Translations under genes and position numbers: made by a program
Assembly: GCF_900155965.1 (NCBI RefSeq)
Contig: NZ_FTMG01000009.1
Location: 62,001-126,000 of the forward strand
Direction of reading: 5' to 3'
Origin: Mucilaginibacter lappiensis
Lineage (GTDB): Bacteria; Bacteroidota; Bacteroidia; Sphingobacteriales; Sphingobacteriaceae
Length of the DNA stretch: 64,000 bases
Notes under the pieces: generated by a model
What the model saw: only the letters and a program-made list of their open reading frames with translations
What the model was told of the DNA's origin: nothing
The model's database searches: none
Part shown: piece after piece, positions 43,959-51,862 of the stretch
Layout: every line of letters begins with the position of its first letter
Numbering within the stretch: position 1 is the stretch's first letter

Positions 43959-44015
43959 CCGGGCCGCTTATCTGATTACTATTGTATTTTTGTATAAAAT
44001 CTGTTTTTATTAAAT

Positions 44016-44354
44016 ATGGAACTTTTACAACCAACTGTTATCGACACAAAAGCAATCTCTGCAGAACATCCGGAGGATTATTTTAATACCATTCTGAGCA
44101 GTGTGAATGATCATATCGTACGGATAGGTATCATGACCGAACCTTATTTCTGGCACCTGCATCCTAATTCCGACGAAACCTTCCTGGTGCTGGAAGGCAC
44201 CTTGTTAGTCGACCTGGAAACCGGCACCCTCGAATTGCAGCCTGGGCAAATGTTAACCATCCCGAAAAATATGCGCCACTGCACCCGTCCCGGTGGAGAA
44301 AGATCTGTGAATCTAACCATAGAGCACCAACAAACGGAGACGGTAATGGGCTAA
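44016..44354 (+). CDS. Small cupin-domain protein
   Basis: 112 residues. Single cupin_2 barrel: FWHLHPNSDETFLVLEGTLL gives H-x-H...E, and MLTIPKNMRHCTRPGGE supplies the late histidine, so the metal site looks complete. It resembles small stand-alone cupins with unknown substrates, some of which are isomerases or metal-dependent oxygenases. It is convergent with the VOC gene, and only one base separates their stop codons. Confidence 0.85.
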   Translation: MELLQPTVIDTKAISAEHPEDYFNTILSSVNDHIVRIGIMTEPYFWHLHPNSDETFLVLEGTLLVDLETGTLELQPGQMLTIPKNMRHCTRPGGERSVNLTIEHQQTETVMG

Positions 44355-44355
44355 A

Positions 44356-44730
44356 TTAAATGTCTTCCCAAAGCTCAATGCTGTTTCCTTCTGGATCGAG
44401 GATATGGACAAATTTACCGTAATCATAAGTGGCTACCTCATCAATAATGGTTACGCCATCAATTTTTAGCTGTTCTACCAAAGCTTCGATATTCTCGACC
44501 CGATAATTGATCATGAAATCTTTTTTCGAAGGTTCAAAATATTTAGTGTCTTTTGCAAAAGGGCTCCAAACAGTAGTGCCCTCTTTATCGGGGTCATCCG
44601 CGTCTCTCCATTTAAACATGGTGCCGTATTGCTCAACAGGCAGACCCAGATTTTGGGAATACCAGTCCTTCATTTTCTGCGGATCATTACATTTAAAGAA
44701 GATGCCGCCTATGCCAGTTACTTTTTTCAT
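44356..44730 (-). CDS. VOC superfamily protein (glyoxalase/bleomycin-resistance fold)
   Basis: I choose the start at 44730 (MKKVTGIGGIFFKCNDPQKM, 124 residues). The frame extends to 44775 with 15 residues of no family similarity. Features are DWYSQNLGLPVEQYGTMFKW in the first beta-alpha-beta unit and YGKFVHILDPEGNSIELWED at the end, with the usual His-x-Leu-Asp-Pro-Glu block. The protein probably binds a divalent metal and a small molecule. The exact function is unknown. Confidence 0.85.
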   Translation of the reverse strand: MKKVTGIGGIFFKCNDPQKMKDWYSQNLGLPVEQYGTMFKWRDADDPDKEGTTVWSPFAKDTKYFEPSKKDFMINYRVENIEALVEQLKIDGVTIIDEVATYDYGKFVHILDPEGNSIELWEDI

Positions 44731-44882
44731 ATAGCTAAATTTAAACAAATTAACCATATAAAATAGTCGACACATCCCAAAAAGATTTGATGTGCAAACA
44801 GGCAGAAACTACGATAGGTTAAGCATGTAATCATGTTGATTTTTCTTGTATTACCGGCCAAGATTTTGTATATTAGTATGGG

Positions 44883-44919
44883 CAGCCCGGTTTCTCCGAA
44901 AAAGAGAGAAACCGGGCTG
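44883..44919. ncRNA. Strong 14-bp hairpin, possible small RNA or leader element
   Basis: CAGCCCGGTTTCTC and GAGAAACCGGGCTG are perfect complements with a 9-base loop. No gene ends nearby that would need a terminator: the VOC gene points away and the DUF2314 start is 340 bases downstream. A stand-alone transcript, a leader hairpin, or a repeat-family stem are the options. Confidence 0.35.
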
Positions 44920-45069
44920 TTTGGTTAAGGGAGAATAAGCTCCAAAAATCAACTATTTTGCATGTAGTTATTTGATATTCACAAAATTAATACTTCTTAA
45001 ACCTCTAAAAACTCATCTAAAATTTGTTAAAAAGTGTTAAAATCGATGGTTTTGAGTGATTTTTAAGCA

Positions 45070-45102
45070 GTTTTTGATGTGTTTTTGCCCTGTTTTTGAG
45101 CA
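45070..45102. repeat. 11-base tandem repeat, three units
   Basis: GTTTTTGATGT, GTTTTTGCCCT and GTTTTTGAGCA lie head to tail; the first seven bases are constant and the last four vary. GTGTTAAAAT flanks the array on both sides (about 45030 and 45107). Confidence 0.75.
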
Positions 45103-45262
45103 GAAAAGTGTTAAAATAAAACTTTAAAAAGTTTTTGTTTCCCTTAGGTCAATGAAAGTCGGGAATAAAAAATAACGGTTGTGGTATAATGCAGGATTTG
45201 TGCTAAACTATAGTTTTGGGGTTATAAACCTGAAGTTCCAAACTTTATCAGTGAAAAAGTGC

Positions 45263-45718
45263 ATGAAAAATCTACTGTTTATTTTGTTGCTGTTTGTCAT
45301 AACAGGTGCTTATGGTCAGCAAACTAAGGTTGAAAATAATGTGTTGTATAAATCTGTAACATTACCAAAAGATGATGCCCGGTTTCTGGCTTTAAAAGGT
45401 ACAGCTCAAAAATATATGCCCCAGTTTATTGATAGCCTGCAAAAGCACGGAAATGATACCCAGGGCTACAGGTTTGTAGTAAAATCAGATTTTGTGGAGG
45501 GCGATACCCATGAGCATATGTGGTCTGAAGTGGTGGGTTATAGCAATGGTTTTTTTAAAGCCATATTCATCGATTCGCCATTTACACTTAAAAATATTAA
45601 GCTTGGCGATAAGATCAGCATTAAAGAAACCGATATAGAAGATTGGGCAGTTGAAAATATAAGAACAAAAAAAATAACCGGCGAATTCTCAGAGAAATAC
45701 CTGAACAGCAAACCGTAA
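45263..45718 (+). CDS. DUF2314-like secreted protein
   Basis: 151 residues from the ATG at 45263 (MKNLLFILLLFVITGAYGQ), which begins with a clear signal peptide; the longer frame from 45179 is probably untranslated. The segment THEHMWSEVVGYSNGFFKAI and GDKISIKETDIEDWAVENIR resemble DUF2314, a small domain with an invariant H/W pair and no known activity. It is convergent with the deacetylase gene, with 14 bases between the stops. Confidence 0.7.
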   Translation: MKNLLFILLLFVITGAYGQQTKVENNVLYKSVTLPKDDARFLALKGTAQKYMPQFIDSLQKHGNDTQGYRFVVKSDFVEGDTHEHMWSEVVGYSNGFFKAIFIDSPFTLKNIKLGDKISIKETDIEDWAVENIRTKKITGEFSEKYLNSKP

Positions 45719-45732
45719 GAAGAGTATTGGAA

Positions 45733-47049
45733 TTATATCCCTGTTAAAATCACCGGATTCCCGTTTGGCAAAACCTGATACAGCGTATAAACACCTTTAG
45801 TATCGGTGGTGGTGGCGGTTGTTTGTTTTTTATTGCCTTGTACAACATTTACATTTTTCCAACCGGCGGGCACATAGGTTTTAAGCGTAAGCGGGAAGTT
45901 GTAAAAAACTTTGCTAAGCGGGTGGTTGATAATTATGGTTACTTGATTGCCTTTTAAACTGCTCTGTACTTTGGCACTTTGTCTTTCGCGCATGTACTTG
46001 GTTACATCGCCAAAAGTGGCCACCCAAAGCTTGTCCTGGTGGTTTTTAATATAGGTAAAATACTCATTCAGCTCCTGGTGGGGCAGGGCTTCCCACCCTA
46101 TACCATCCACTCCATGATGGGTAAGTACCAGCCAAGTATCTTTCCTGTTCATGGTGGTATCAACCCAGGCTTTCATCATAAGTAATGGCGTTTTGGTTGT
46201 TGCACCACGTTGATATTGAACATATTCCTTGTTGGTATTGCCGGGAGTATCCTTGTTGCTACGGCTTATTTCTTTGAGCCAGGGTTCGGGCATGCGGTTA
46301 CGCAGAGCAGGATAAACTTTGGCCAGGTAGGCAACAGCACGCTCGTTCTCGGTGCCAAACGGCCCTTCGGCACTAAAGGTATATGGAAGACCAAGGTGGT
46401 TTAAGACATCCAGCCGGCTTTTTTGGGCTTCGTACATTAAATTGGTTTCGTCAAGGGCGGCCAGGCGTGGATGGGTTACCATATGGCTGGCAAATTCATG
46501 GCCTTGCGCGGCGTAAGCTTTGATCTGTGCCCAGGTAGTGCCGTGGGCATCTTTATATTCGTCGTTATGCTGTATGCCGGGTTTAAATTCACCATTGCGT
46601 ACCTTGGCGTAACACTCATCAATGGCTTTATAAGCTGCTTCGGGTTTGCCAGCATCTATTAATGATCCGGCTTTGTAATGATAATCCAGCGGACCGATCA
46701 GTCCAAGATACCCTGCTGCTGATGCCCGCTCAAAAAAGTTATCCTTATTGGTAGGTATGCTAGCTGTTTCCCTGATGATATCTTTTACCGGACGGCCGAT
46801 GAACAGGCCATGATATTGTGAGCCTGGTATTTGGCCGGTGATGATAAAAAATGTAGCGGGTAGCTGCAGCCTGTTGAGTATGGGCAATGCTATTTTGAAT
46901 TGATTGATAGAACCATCATCCCAGGTAATGGATACTGCGCCGTTGCGGTTATACTGCCACTTGGTTATTTGGGTTTTGCCTGGCTGGGCCTTTGCAAACG
47001 AAGCTAGAAACAGGACGACAATAACTAGCAGGAACAGTTTTTTCATCAT
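45733..47049 (-). CDS. Secreted polysaccharide deacetylase (NodB-like)
   Basis: 438 residues with signal peptide (FLLVIVVLFLASFAKA). NodB domain: NGAVSITWDDGSINQFKIAL (metal Asp-Asp motif near residue 44), LQLPATFFIITG, and the H-x3-H motif in HEFASHMVTHPRLAALDE (about residue 190), so the metal triad looks complete. A C-terminal domain (about 310-438, from ERQSAKVQSSLKGNQVTIII) is a beta sandwich of unknown role. It removes acetyl groups from a GlcNAc-type polymer outside the cytoplasm; whether peptidoglycan or another glycan cannot be told. Confidence 0.88.
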   Translation of the reverse strand: MMKKLFLLVIVVLFLASFAKAQPGKTQITKWQYNRNGAVSITWDDGSINQFKIALPILNRLQLPATFFIITGQIPGSQYHGLFIGRPVKDIIRETASIPTNKDNFFERASAAGYLGLIGPLDYHYKAGSLIDAGKPEAAYKAIDECYAKVRNGEFKPGIQHNDEYKDAHGTTWAQIKAYAAQGHEFASHMVTHPRLAALDETNLMYEAQKSRLDVLNHLGLPYTFSAEGPFGTENERAVAYLAKVYPALRNRMPEPWLKEISRSNKDTPGNTNKEYVQYQRGATTKTPLLMMKAWVDTTMNRKDTWLVLTHHGVDGIGWEALPHQELNEYFTYIKNHQDKLWVATFGDVTKYMRERQSAKVQSSLKGNQVTIIINHPLSKVFYNFPLTLKTYVPAGWKNVNVVQGNKKQTTATTTDTKGVYTLYQVLPNGNPVILTGI

Positions 47050-47137
47050 AAAAAGTTTATGTAGCTAATATAATCACGCTATCTAAAGGTAAGATCGATT
47101 AATGGCTTTGTAACGAAATAGTTAAGATATCTTATTA

Positions 47138-47156
47138 ATTTAAACTAATTCTAAAT
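47138..47156. promoter_or_regulatory. Possible Fur-like iron box
   Basis: ATTTAAACTAATTCTAAAT is an inverted repeat of two nonamers (7 of 9 positions) spaced by one base. It resembles the AATTTAGAAT-ATTCTAAATT type operator reported for iron regulation in Bacteroidetes. It lies 80 bases before a PepSY membrane protein, a class often linked to siderophore uptake. A weak match only. Confidence 0.35.
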
Positions 47157-47235
47157 AATGTTTGCGGATTGAGATCACGTTATTACTTTTGCGCTTAGTT
47201 AGGCTATAGGAATTATTACGGTTTTTGCAGATACA

Positions 47236-48456
47236 GTGACAATGAAGGTTTTTTTTCGTACGATACATCTTTACCTGAGCCTGGCGGCAGGTATTATTAT
47301 TTTTTGCTCGTGCTTTACGGGTACCATGCTGGTATTTGAAAAGGAGATACAGCATGCGCTTCATTCGCAGCGTTATGCTATAAAACCCGAAGGGGGCAGG
47401 ATGGCTCTGGCAAACCTGGTGCCAACAGCTCTAAAACAGGTGCCTAAAGCCAAACTCTCATCGGTTATGGTATATAACGACCCGGAGCATGCCACAGAAA
47501 TAGCAGTAAGCATTCCTGGAAAAAAGAAGAATAATGCTGAAATGCCAGCCCCAAAAGCCGGAAAAAGCGAAAAAGGTCATGACCATAAAGACAAGAAGCC
47601 TAAAGCCGATGAGAAGCCCAATATTACTCTTTTTGTAAATCCCTATACAGGTCAGGTGATGGAACAGTTTAACCGCCGCCAAACTTTTATGTACAAGGTG
47701 GAGATGTTTCACCGCTTTTTACTGGGAGCGAAGAATAGTCTTGGCGATTGGATCATATCATTATCTACGCTTATTTTTCTGTTTATATTGATAACCGGGG
47801 TGATATTGTGGTGGCCTAAGACAAAAGCTATCATGCGGCAACGTCTTAAAATTAAGTGGGATGGGAGCACCAAAAGGTTAACGCATGATTTGCATATAGT
47901 CACCGGGTTTTATACTTCGATATTTTTGATCATCGTAGTATTAACCGGACTAATTATGACCTTTAAGTGGGCTAACGTGGCTTTGTTTGCTATTACGGGT
48001 TCAAAACCACCTGTTAAAGAGCAATCCAAAGTGCCACTGTCTGTATACAAACCCGATACCCCGGCTTTATCTGCTGATGTGATTTTGGCTGATATGGGTA
48101 AAACAATCACCTCAGCAGAATATTACAGCGTTCGGCTACCAAGAGATTCGTCGGCTACCTATACCGTAAATGTTTGGCCAGAAGGCGCTATCGAAACCAC
48201 GGCAGACGTGTATTATATTGATCAGTATAGTGGTGGCTTAGTTGGTTCTCAAACCTTTGCCTCTAAAAGTTTAGGGCAACGGGTAAGGGCATATGTGAAA
48301 CCGGTTCATACAGGTGCCGTGTACGGCCTACCTACTAAAATACTCAGCTTTGTAGTTTGTGCGTTATCGCTCATATTCCCGGTAACCGGGGTAATGATGT
48401 GGCTAAATCGCACAAAGAAAAAGAAACCCCGTGCAAAGACATTGGTTGCAGCCTAA
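47236..48456 (+). CDS. PepSY-associated membrane protein (possible siderophore/iron reductase)
   Basis: 406 residues, with GTG at 47236 or ATG at 47242 as start. Four membrane helices: TIHLYLSLAAGIIIFCSCFTG, WIISLSTLIFLFILITGVIL, TGFYTSIFLIIVVLTGLIMT and ILSFVVCALSLIFPVTGVMMW. PepSY-like loops lie between them, with conserved His (HLYL, HRFLLG, HDLHIV, HTGAVYG) suited to heme binding. A charged insert KAGKSEKGHDHKDKKPKADE (about residues 108-127) is unusual. The family is often next to TonB receptors and is thought to reduce ferric siderophores. None is visible here. Confidence 0.85.
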   Translation: MTMKVFFRTIHLYLSLAAGIIIFCSCFTGTMLVFEKEIQHALHSQRYAIKPEGGRMALANLVPTALKQVPKAKLSSVMVYNDPEHATEIAVSIPGKKKNNAEMPAPKAGKSEKGHDHKDKKPKADEKPNITLFVNPYTGQVMEQFNRRQTFMYKVEMFHRFLLGAKNSLGDWIISLSTLIFLFILITGVILWWPKTKAIMRQRLKIKWDGSTKRLTHDLHIVTGFYTSIFLIIVVLTGLIMTFKWANVALFAITGSKPPVKEQSKVPLSVYKPDTPALSADVILADMGKTITSAEYYSVRLPRDSSATYTVNVWPEGAIETTADVYYIDQYSGGLVGSQTFASKSLGQRVRAYVKPVHTGAVYGLPTKILSFVVCALSLIFPVTGVMMWLNRTKKKKPRAKTLVAA

Positions 48457-48528
48457 ATTGGATATAAATTTATTTTCCTGACCCCATTTTTCTGCGGTAA
48501 GCGAGATTTTAGCTAGGCATTTATAAAA

Positions 48529-48556
48529 AACGCCCTTTGGTTGGATGGGGGCGTTC
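48529..48556 (+). terminator. Weak hairpin after the PepSY gene
   Basis: AACGCCC pairs with GGGCGTT around a loop of about 12 bases, followed by CTGTCCC rather than a T-run. It may be a terminator in the minus direction or only a stem. Confidence 0.4.
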
Positions 48557-48653
48557 TGTCCCTATTGTCACGTAGAAGTATACTTGTTTCTCAAACAAAT
48601 TGAGCCATGATATGGCTAATCCAAGCTCCATTTAATATTAATTATTATAAAAA

Positions 48654-48840
48654 ACGCAAACGTTTGTTTATATATTTGATATCTATTTTGTATAATAGCT
48701 AGGTGATAATTATTAAAAGTTTAATAATATTGATTTTTTTTATAATCATTTTGGATGATTCTTGACCAGTTATAAAAATTTGTATTATTAGGTGATTTAA
48801 TTACGCTATTGATACTAAAAACTAAAACAAACGTTTGCGT
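48654..48840. repeat. 16-base perfect inverted repeats, each palindromic, flanking 155 bases of AT-rich DNA
   Basis: 48654-48669 and 48825-48840 are exact reverse complements. Both contain CAAACGTTTG, itself a perfect palindrome. The enclosed AT-rich segment has promoter-like words (TATATTTG at 48671, TTTTGTATAAT near 48697) and no ORF. The block lies just upstream of the VKOR/thioredoxin gene. It is either an operator pair or an invertible promoter. Confidence 0.7.
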
Positions 48841-48983
48841 GGAAGTATAAAAAAATAATAACTTTCGCTTACGTACCTTGCTGTTTAATAAATAAAAATA
48901 CCAGATTATAATTTCTTGGTCTTGTATTATATTTATACTTATTTTAAATATTAAAGCCTAAAGCCGAATAACATACCCTACTT

Positions 48984-50642
48984 ATGGTTTCTCTTTTTGA
49001 ATCTAAAACCAATGGCCCCAAGGCCGCAAAACTCCTGCTTGACATTTTGAATGTTAAAGTTACGGAAACAACACTAACTCAGGAAATAGAAGAACATCCG
49101 GATTATCCAAGCTTATTAAGCATAAGTGATGTGTTGAATAATCATGGCGTTGAAAATATGGGTATAAGAGTTGATCCTGAAAAGTTTGATGAACTTCCCT
49201 GTCCATTTATTACCCAGATACGGTGGGGAAAGGTACCCGCAAATCTTTTTACTGTTGTAAAGGAAGTGAATGAAAAAAATATCCAGTTTTTTGACCCGGA
49301 AAAACATCGATGGACTTCCCTTGATAAAGAGACTTTTTTAAAGAGGTGGTCAGGCATTGTATTATTAGCTGAAGCAAGCGATGATGCAGGAGAGAAGGAC
49401 TATAACAAAAAGGCAAAAGAAGAAAACAGGAAAAATATCATTCAATATCTAAGCGCCTTTTGTATCCCTGCTATAGTTATTATTGCCGGGCTATTGACCC
49501 TAACGCAATTAGGCGCAAACGCTTTGCTGCCGGTTGCTTTTACTTTGATAACGCTTGCCGGAGGTATCACCGGGGCTTTATTGCTTTGGTATGAGATCGA
49601 TCAGCATAATCCTGTATTTCAGCAAATTTGCAATGCCGGTAAAAAGGTAAACTGCGGAGCTATATTGCAATCCAAAGCCGCAAAAATTGGAGGTATTAGC
49701 TGGAGTGTTTTAGGCTTTAGTTATTTCATGGGTATATTGCTGTTGTTGTTATTTTCAGGTATCACCAATCCAACTGCATTGTTTGTTATATCCTGGCTAA
49801 ATGTAGTAGCTGTACCGTATGTGATATTCTCCATTTACTATCAGTGGCGTGTAGCCAAACAATGGTGTGTATTGTGTTTATGTGTACAGGGGGTATTGGT
49901 GCTACAGCTGGCAACTACACTTGTGGGTGGCTGGCACACTTTACTATCATTTAATATCATTGAACCCGGATTAATCATTTCAACTTTAACGGCTCTGGTT
50001 ATTCCGTTTATTGTCACCACTTTATTAATACCGGCTTTTCAAAAAGCTAAAGGAAGCAAACAGATTAATACTGAACTACAAAAGCTAAAACACAACAGGC
50101 AGATATTTGAAGCATTGCTTGAAAAACAAAAGAGGGTGGTAAATATCCCCACTGGACTTGGCATAACCCTGGGTAACCCCAACGGTATTTATAAATTGAT
50201 TAAAGTATGCAATCCTTATTGCGGCCCATGTGCTAAAGCCCATCAGCCGATGGAGGATTTACTGGAAAATAACCCGGATGTTCAGATACAAATATTATTT
50301 ACCGCTACAAACAGCGAAGGAGACACAAAAGCGCCTCCTGTAAGGCATTTGTTAGCTATTGCTGAAAAAAATGAAGAGCCTGTTATAAAAAAAGCGTTGG
50401 ATGACTGGTATCTGGCCGAAAAGAAAGATTATGAAGTATTTGCTGCCAAATATCCAATGAATGGCGAATTGAAACAGCAAAATGCTAAAATAGAAGCTAT
50501 GGAAAATTGGTGTGATACTATAGAAATAGAATTTACCCCCACTTTTTTTGTTTCCATTCCAAATGATGAAAATGAAGTAACATATTATCAATTGCCAGAA
50601 ATATATAGTGTAATTGATTTAAAATATTTCTTTTCTGTATAA
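48984..50642 (+). CDS. C39-like / VKOR / thioredoxin fusion, putative disulfide-forming maturase for the neighbouring peptides
   Basis: 552 residues. N-terminal domain (1-130): HPDYPSLLSISDVLNNHGVE and PANLFTVVKEVNEKNIQFFDPEKHRW resemble peptidase C39, but the usual catalytic Cys and His positions are not conserved (the segment that should hold the Cys reads AAKLLLDILNV; the His position reads NLFTVV). It therefore looks like an inactive leader-binding module. Then come five or so membrane helices (about 150-350) with VKOR cysteine pairs in CNAGKKVNCGAIL (about residue 223) and QWCVLCLCVQGVL (about residue 300). A soluble thioredoxin-like domain follows with the CXXC-containing KVCNPYCGPCAKAHQPMEDL (about residue 412). 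VKOR-thioredoxin fusions make disulfides in the periplasm. The GG-leader peptides downstream are the obvious candidate substrates. Confidence 0.88.
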   Translation: MVSLFESKTNGPKAAKLLLDILNVKVTETTLTQEIEEHPDYPSLLSISDVLNNHGVENMGIRVDPEKFDELPCPFITQIRWGKVPANLFTVVKEVNEKNIQFFDPEKHRWTSLDKETFLKRWSGIVLLAEASDDAGEKDYNKKAKEENRKNIIQYLSAFCIPAIVIIAGLLTLTQLGANALLPVAFTLITLAGGITGALLLWYEIDQHNPVFQQICNAGKKVNCGAILQSKAAKIGGISWSVLGFSYFMGILLLLLFSGITNPTALFVISWLNVVAVPYVIFSIYYQWRVAKQWCVLCLCVQGVLVLQLATTLVGGWHTLLSFNIIEPGLIISTLTALVIPFIVTTLLIPAFQKAKGSKQINTELQKLKHNRQIFEALLEKQKRVVNIPTGLGITLGNPNGIYKLIKVCNPYCGPCAKAHQPMEDLLENNPDVQIQILFTATNSEGDTKAPPVRHLLAIAEKNEEPVIKKALDDWYLAEKKDYEVFAAKYPMNGELKQQNAKIEAMENWCDTIEIEFTPTFFVSIPNDENEVTYYQLPEIYSVIDLKYFFSV

Positions 50643-50774
50643 GATAACTATTCATGATGTATGAGTAATATAAAGAGGAGGTAACCTGATCAGTAAATTA
50701 CGTGATTGCCCCCTGTGCTTCCGGGCTTAATAATAAGGAAGTAAAAATCATTAACCAATTCAATTTATAAAACA

Positions 50775-50948
50775 ATGAAAAAACTAAAATTAAAGGCGCA
50801 GGAACTTAATGTTAATGAAGTGCTTACAAGAGAACAATTGAAAAAAGTATCTGGTGGGGGCAGTAATTGCGTTAAAGACAAGGCTCCGTGCGAATGGTTT
50901 ACACCATGTTGTCATGTTTGTGCCGGAGTCTATTGTGGTGATATATAA
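50775..50948 (+). CDS. GG-leader cysteine-rich peptide precursor 1 (knottin-like)
   Basis: 57 residues, found by hand. The leader MKKLKLKAQELNVNEVLTRE ends in KVSGGG, the double-glycine cleavage context read by C39-type peptidases. The core, SNCVKDKAPCEWFTPCCHVC and onward, has six cysteines with spacing C-x6-C-x5-CC-x2-C-x4-C. That C-C-CC-C-C framework is the one used by inhibitor-cystine-knot peptides. A near-identical 5' region (ggaag...aatttataa) precedes copy 2, and a terminator follows. It is probably secreted, oxidised peptide with three disulfides. The activity (bacteriocin, signal or other) is unknown. Confidence 0.88.
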   Translation: MKKLKLKAQELNVNEVLTREQLKKVSGGGSNCVKDKAPCEWFTPCCHVCAGVYCGDI

Positions 50949-50980
50949 GCAGAAAATAGAAGATTAAGGCTATTACTTAT

Positions 50981-51017
50981 AAAAACGGCTGGAGGTAAGT
51001 CTCGGCCGTTTTTTTAC
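50981..51017 (+). terminator. Rho-independent terminator after peptide 1
   Basis: AAAAACGGC pairs with GCCGTTTTT across a loop of about 15 bases and is followed by TTT. Peptide 1 therefore has its own transcript end and is not obligately joined to peptide 2. Confidence 0.85.
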
Positions 51018-51153
51018 TAATAATTTGTTTATAAAAAACTGTTCACTCATGGTGTATCTAAGAGTATAAACATCTTTAAATAAATACAAGAGAGGTGTGT
51101 CGGTGCTTTATAAAAAGGAAGCAAAAATCATTAACCAATTTAATTTATAAATA

Positions 51154-51339
51154 ATGAAAAAACTAAAATTAAAAGTATTAGGATTGACTACTAATGAAGT
51201 GCTCACAAGGGCACAGTTGAAAAAAGTATCAGGTGGAGGGAGTCATTGCCTTGCAGTTGGCAGTGCGTGCTCATTTTTTAATGACCCACCATGTTGTCTT
51301 ATTTGTCTTCCATCATTTCTTTGTGGCTATCCGTCATAA
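51154..51339 (+). CDS. GG-leader cysteine-rich peptide precursor 2 (knottin-like)
   Basis: 61 residues. The leader MKKLKLKVLGLTTNEVLTRA...KKVSGGG is nearly identical to that of peptide 1. The core SHCLAVGSACSFFNDPPCCL and onward has spacing C-x6-C-x7-CC-x2-C-x5-C and ends CGYPS. Leader conservation with a variable core between fixed cysteines is the pattern expected of a precursor family under diversifying selection. The 5' region 51117-51153 repeats that of peptide 1 with few changes, so the duplication included the leader RNA. Confidence 0.9.
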   Translation: MKKLKLKVLGLTTNEVLTRAQLKKVSGGGSHCLAVGSACSFFNDPPCCLICLPSFLCGYPS

Positions 51340-51432
51340 GCTAAAAGTTGTAACCTCCAGAGCAAACTTTTTAATATTTTGTACATCTTAAAAAGAGAGC
51401 AAAGCTGACCAATTAATTTAACGCATGAAGCA

Positions 51433-51612
51433 ATGAAAAACTAAAATTAAAAGCATTGAAATTATCTGCTAACGAGGTGCTTACAAGGGCGAAATAAAAA
51501 AGTGTTGTGCGGTGGGAGCAATTGTGTTAAATATGGTGAAGCTTGTGAATTTTACATATTATGTTGCGGTATTTGCCTTGCTTCACTCGTTTGTGGCTGG
51601 CCTTCTTTATAG
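51433..51612 (+). pseudogene. Decayed third GG-leader peptide precursor
   Basis: ATGAAAAACTAAAATTAAAA at 51433 matches the start of the two intact copies with one A deleted, which puts a stop at codon 4. In the leader, ACAAGGGCGAAATAAAA replaces ACAAGGGCACAGTTG, adding a second stop and frameshift. The core is still readable after that: CGGSNCVKYGEACEFYILCC, then GICLASLVCGWPSL, with C-x6-C-x5-CC-x2-C-x5-C intact. The leader is broken while the core framework survives, so decay looks recent. Confidence 0.85.
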
Positions 51613-51719
51613 GCCAAAATGGAGGATCAAACAATTGCCTGTATAAAAGTGGTTGAGCCAAAGCCTTATCGTTTTACTTTCATTATTATTTTGTAAGAGA
51701 GGGGCTTGAAATTACGAAA

Positions 51720-51854
51720 GTGAACTATTCTATTAGAAGACTAATGAAGGTGCCATTTGTGCTTTTTATTATTATTTATAATTCAGGTATGGTGCCCATG
51801 TTTTCAAGTGACGGGAACACTTTGGCAGATAGATTCGTTATTGTAAAAGGCTAA
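51720..51854 (+). CDS. Possible 44-residue hydrophobic peptide
   Basis: A GTG at 51720 (or ATG at 51744) opens a frame MNYSIRRLMKVPFVLFIIIY, then NSGMVPMFSSDGNTLADRFV, ending before 51854. It has a basic start and one hydrophobic segment, like a signal or small membrane peptide. It could be a real small protein of the peptide system or a chance frame in AT-rich DNA. Confidence 0.25.
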   Translation: MNYSIRRLMKVPFVLFIIIYNSGMVPMFSSDGNTLADRFVIVKG

Positions 51855-51862
51855 TTTTTATA

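Larger units (their letters stand above)
44731..45262. other. Divergent gap with a strong hairpin and an 11-base tandem repeat
   Basis: It contains a perfect 14-base stem CAGCCCGGTTTCTC / GAGAAACCGGGCTG (44883-44896 and 44906-44919), with a 9-base loop and no T-run. It also contains GTTTTTG-xxxx units of 11 bases three times in tandem (45070-45102), flanked by two GTGTTAAAAT copies. There is no ORF before the DUF2314 start. Confidence 0.55.

Noticed and set aside
48529-48556. Hairpin after the PepSY gene as a firm terminator
   Set aside because: The stem is good but no T-run follows, so it is listed only as weak.
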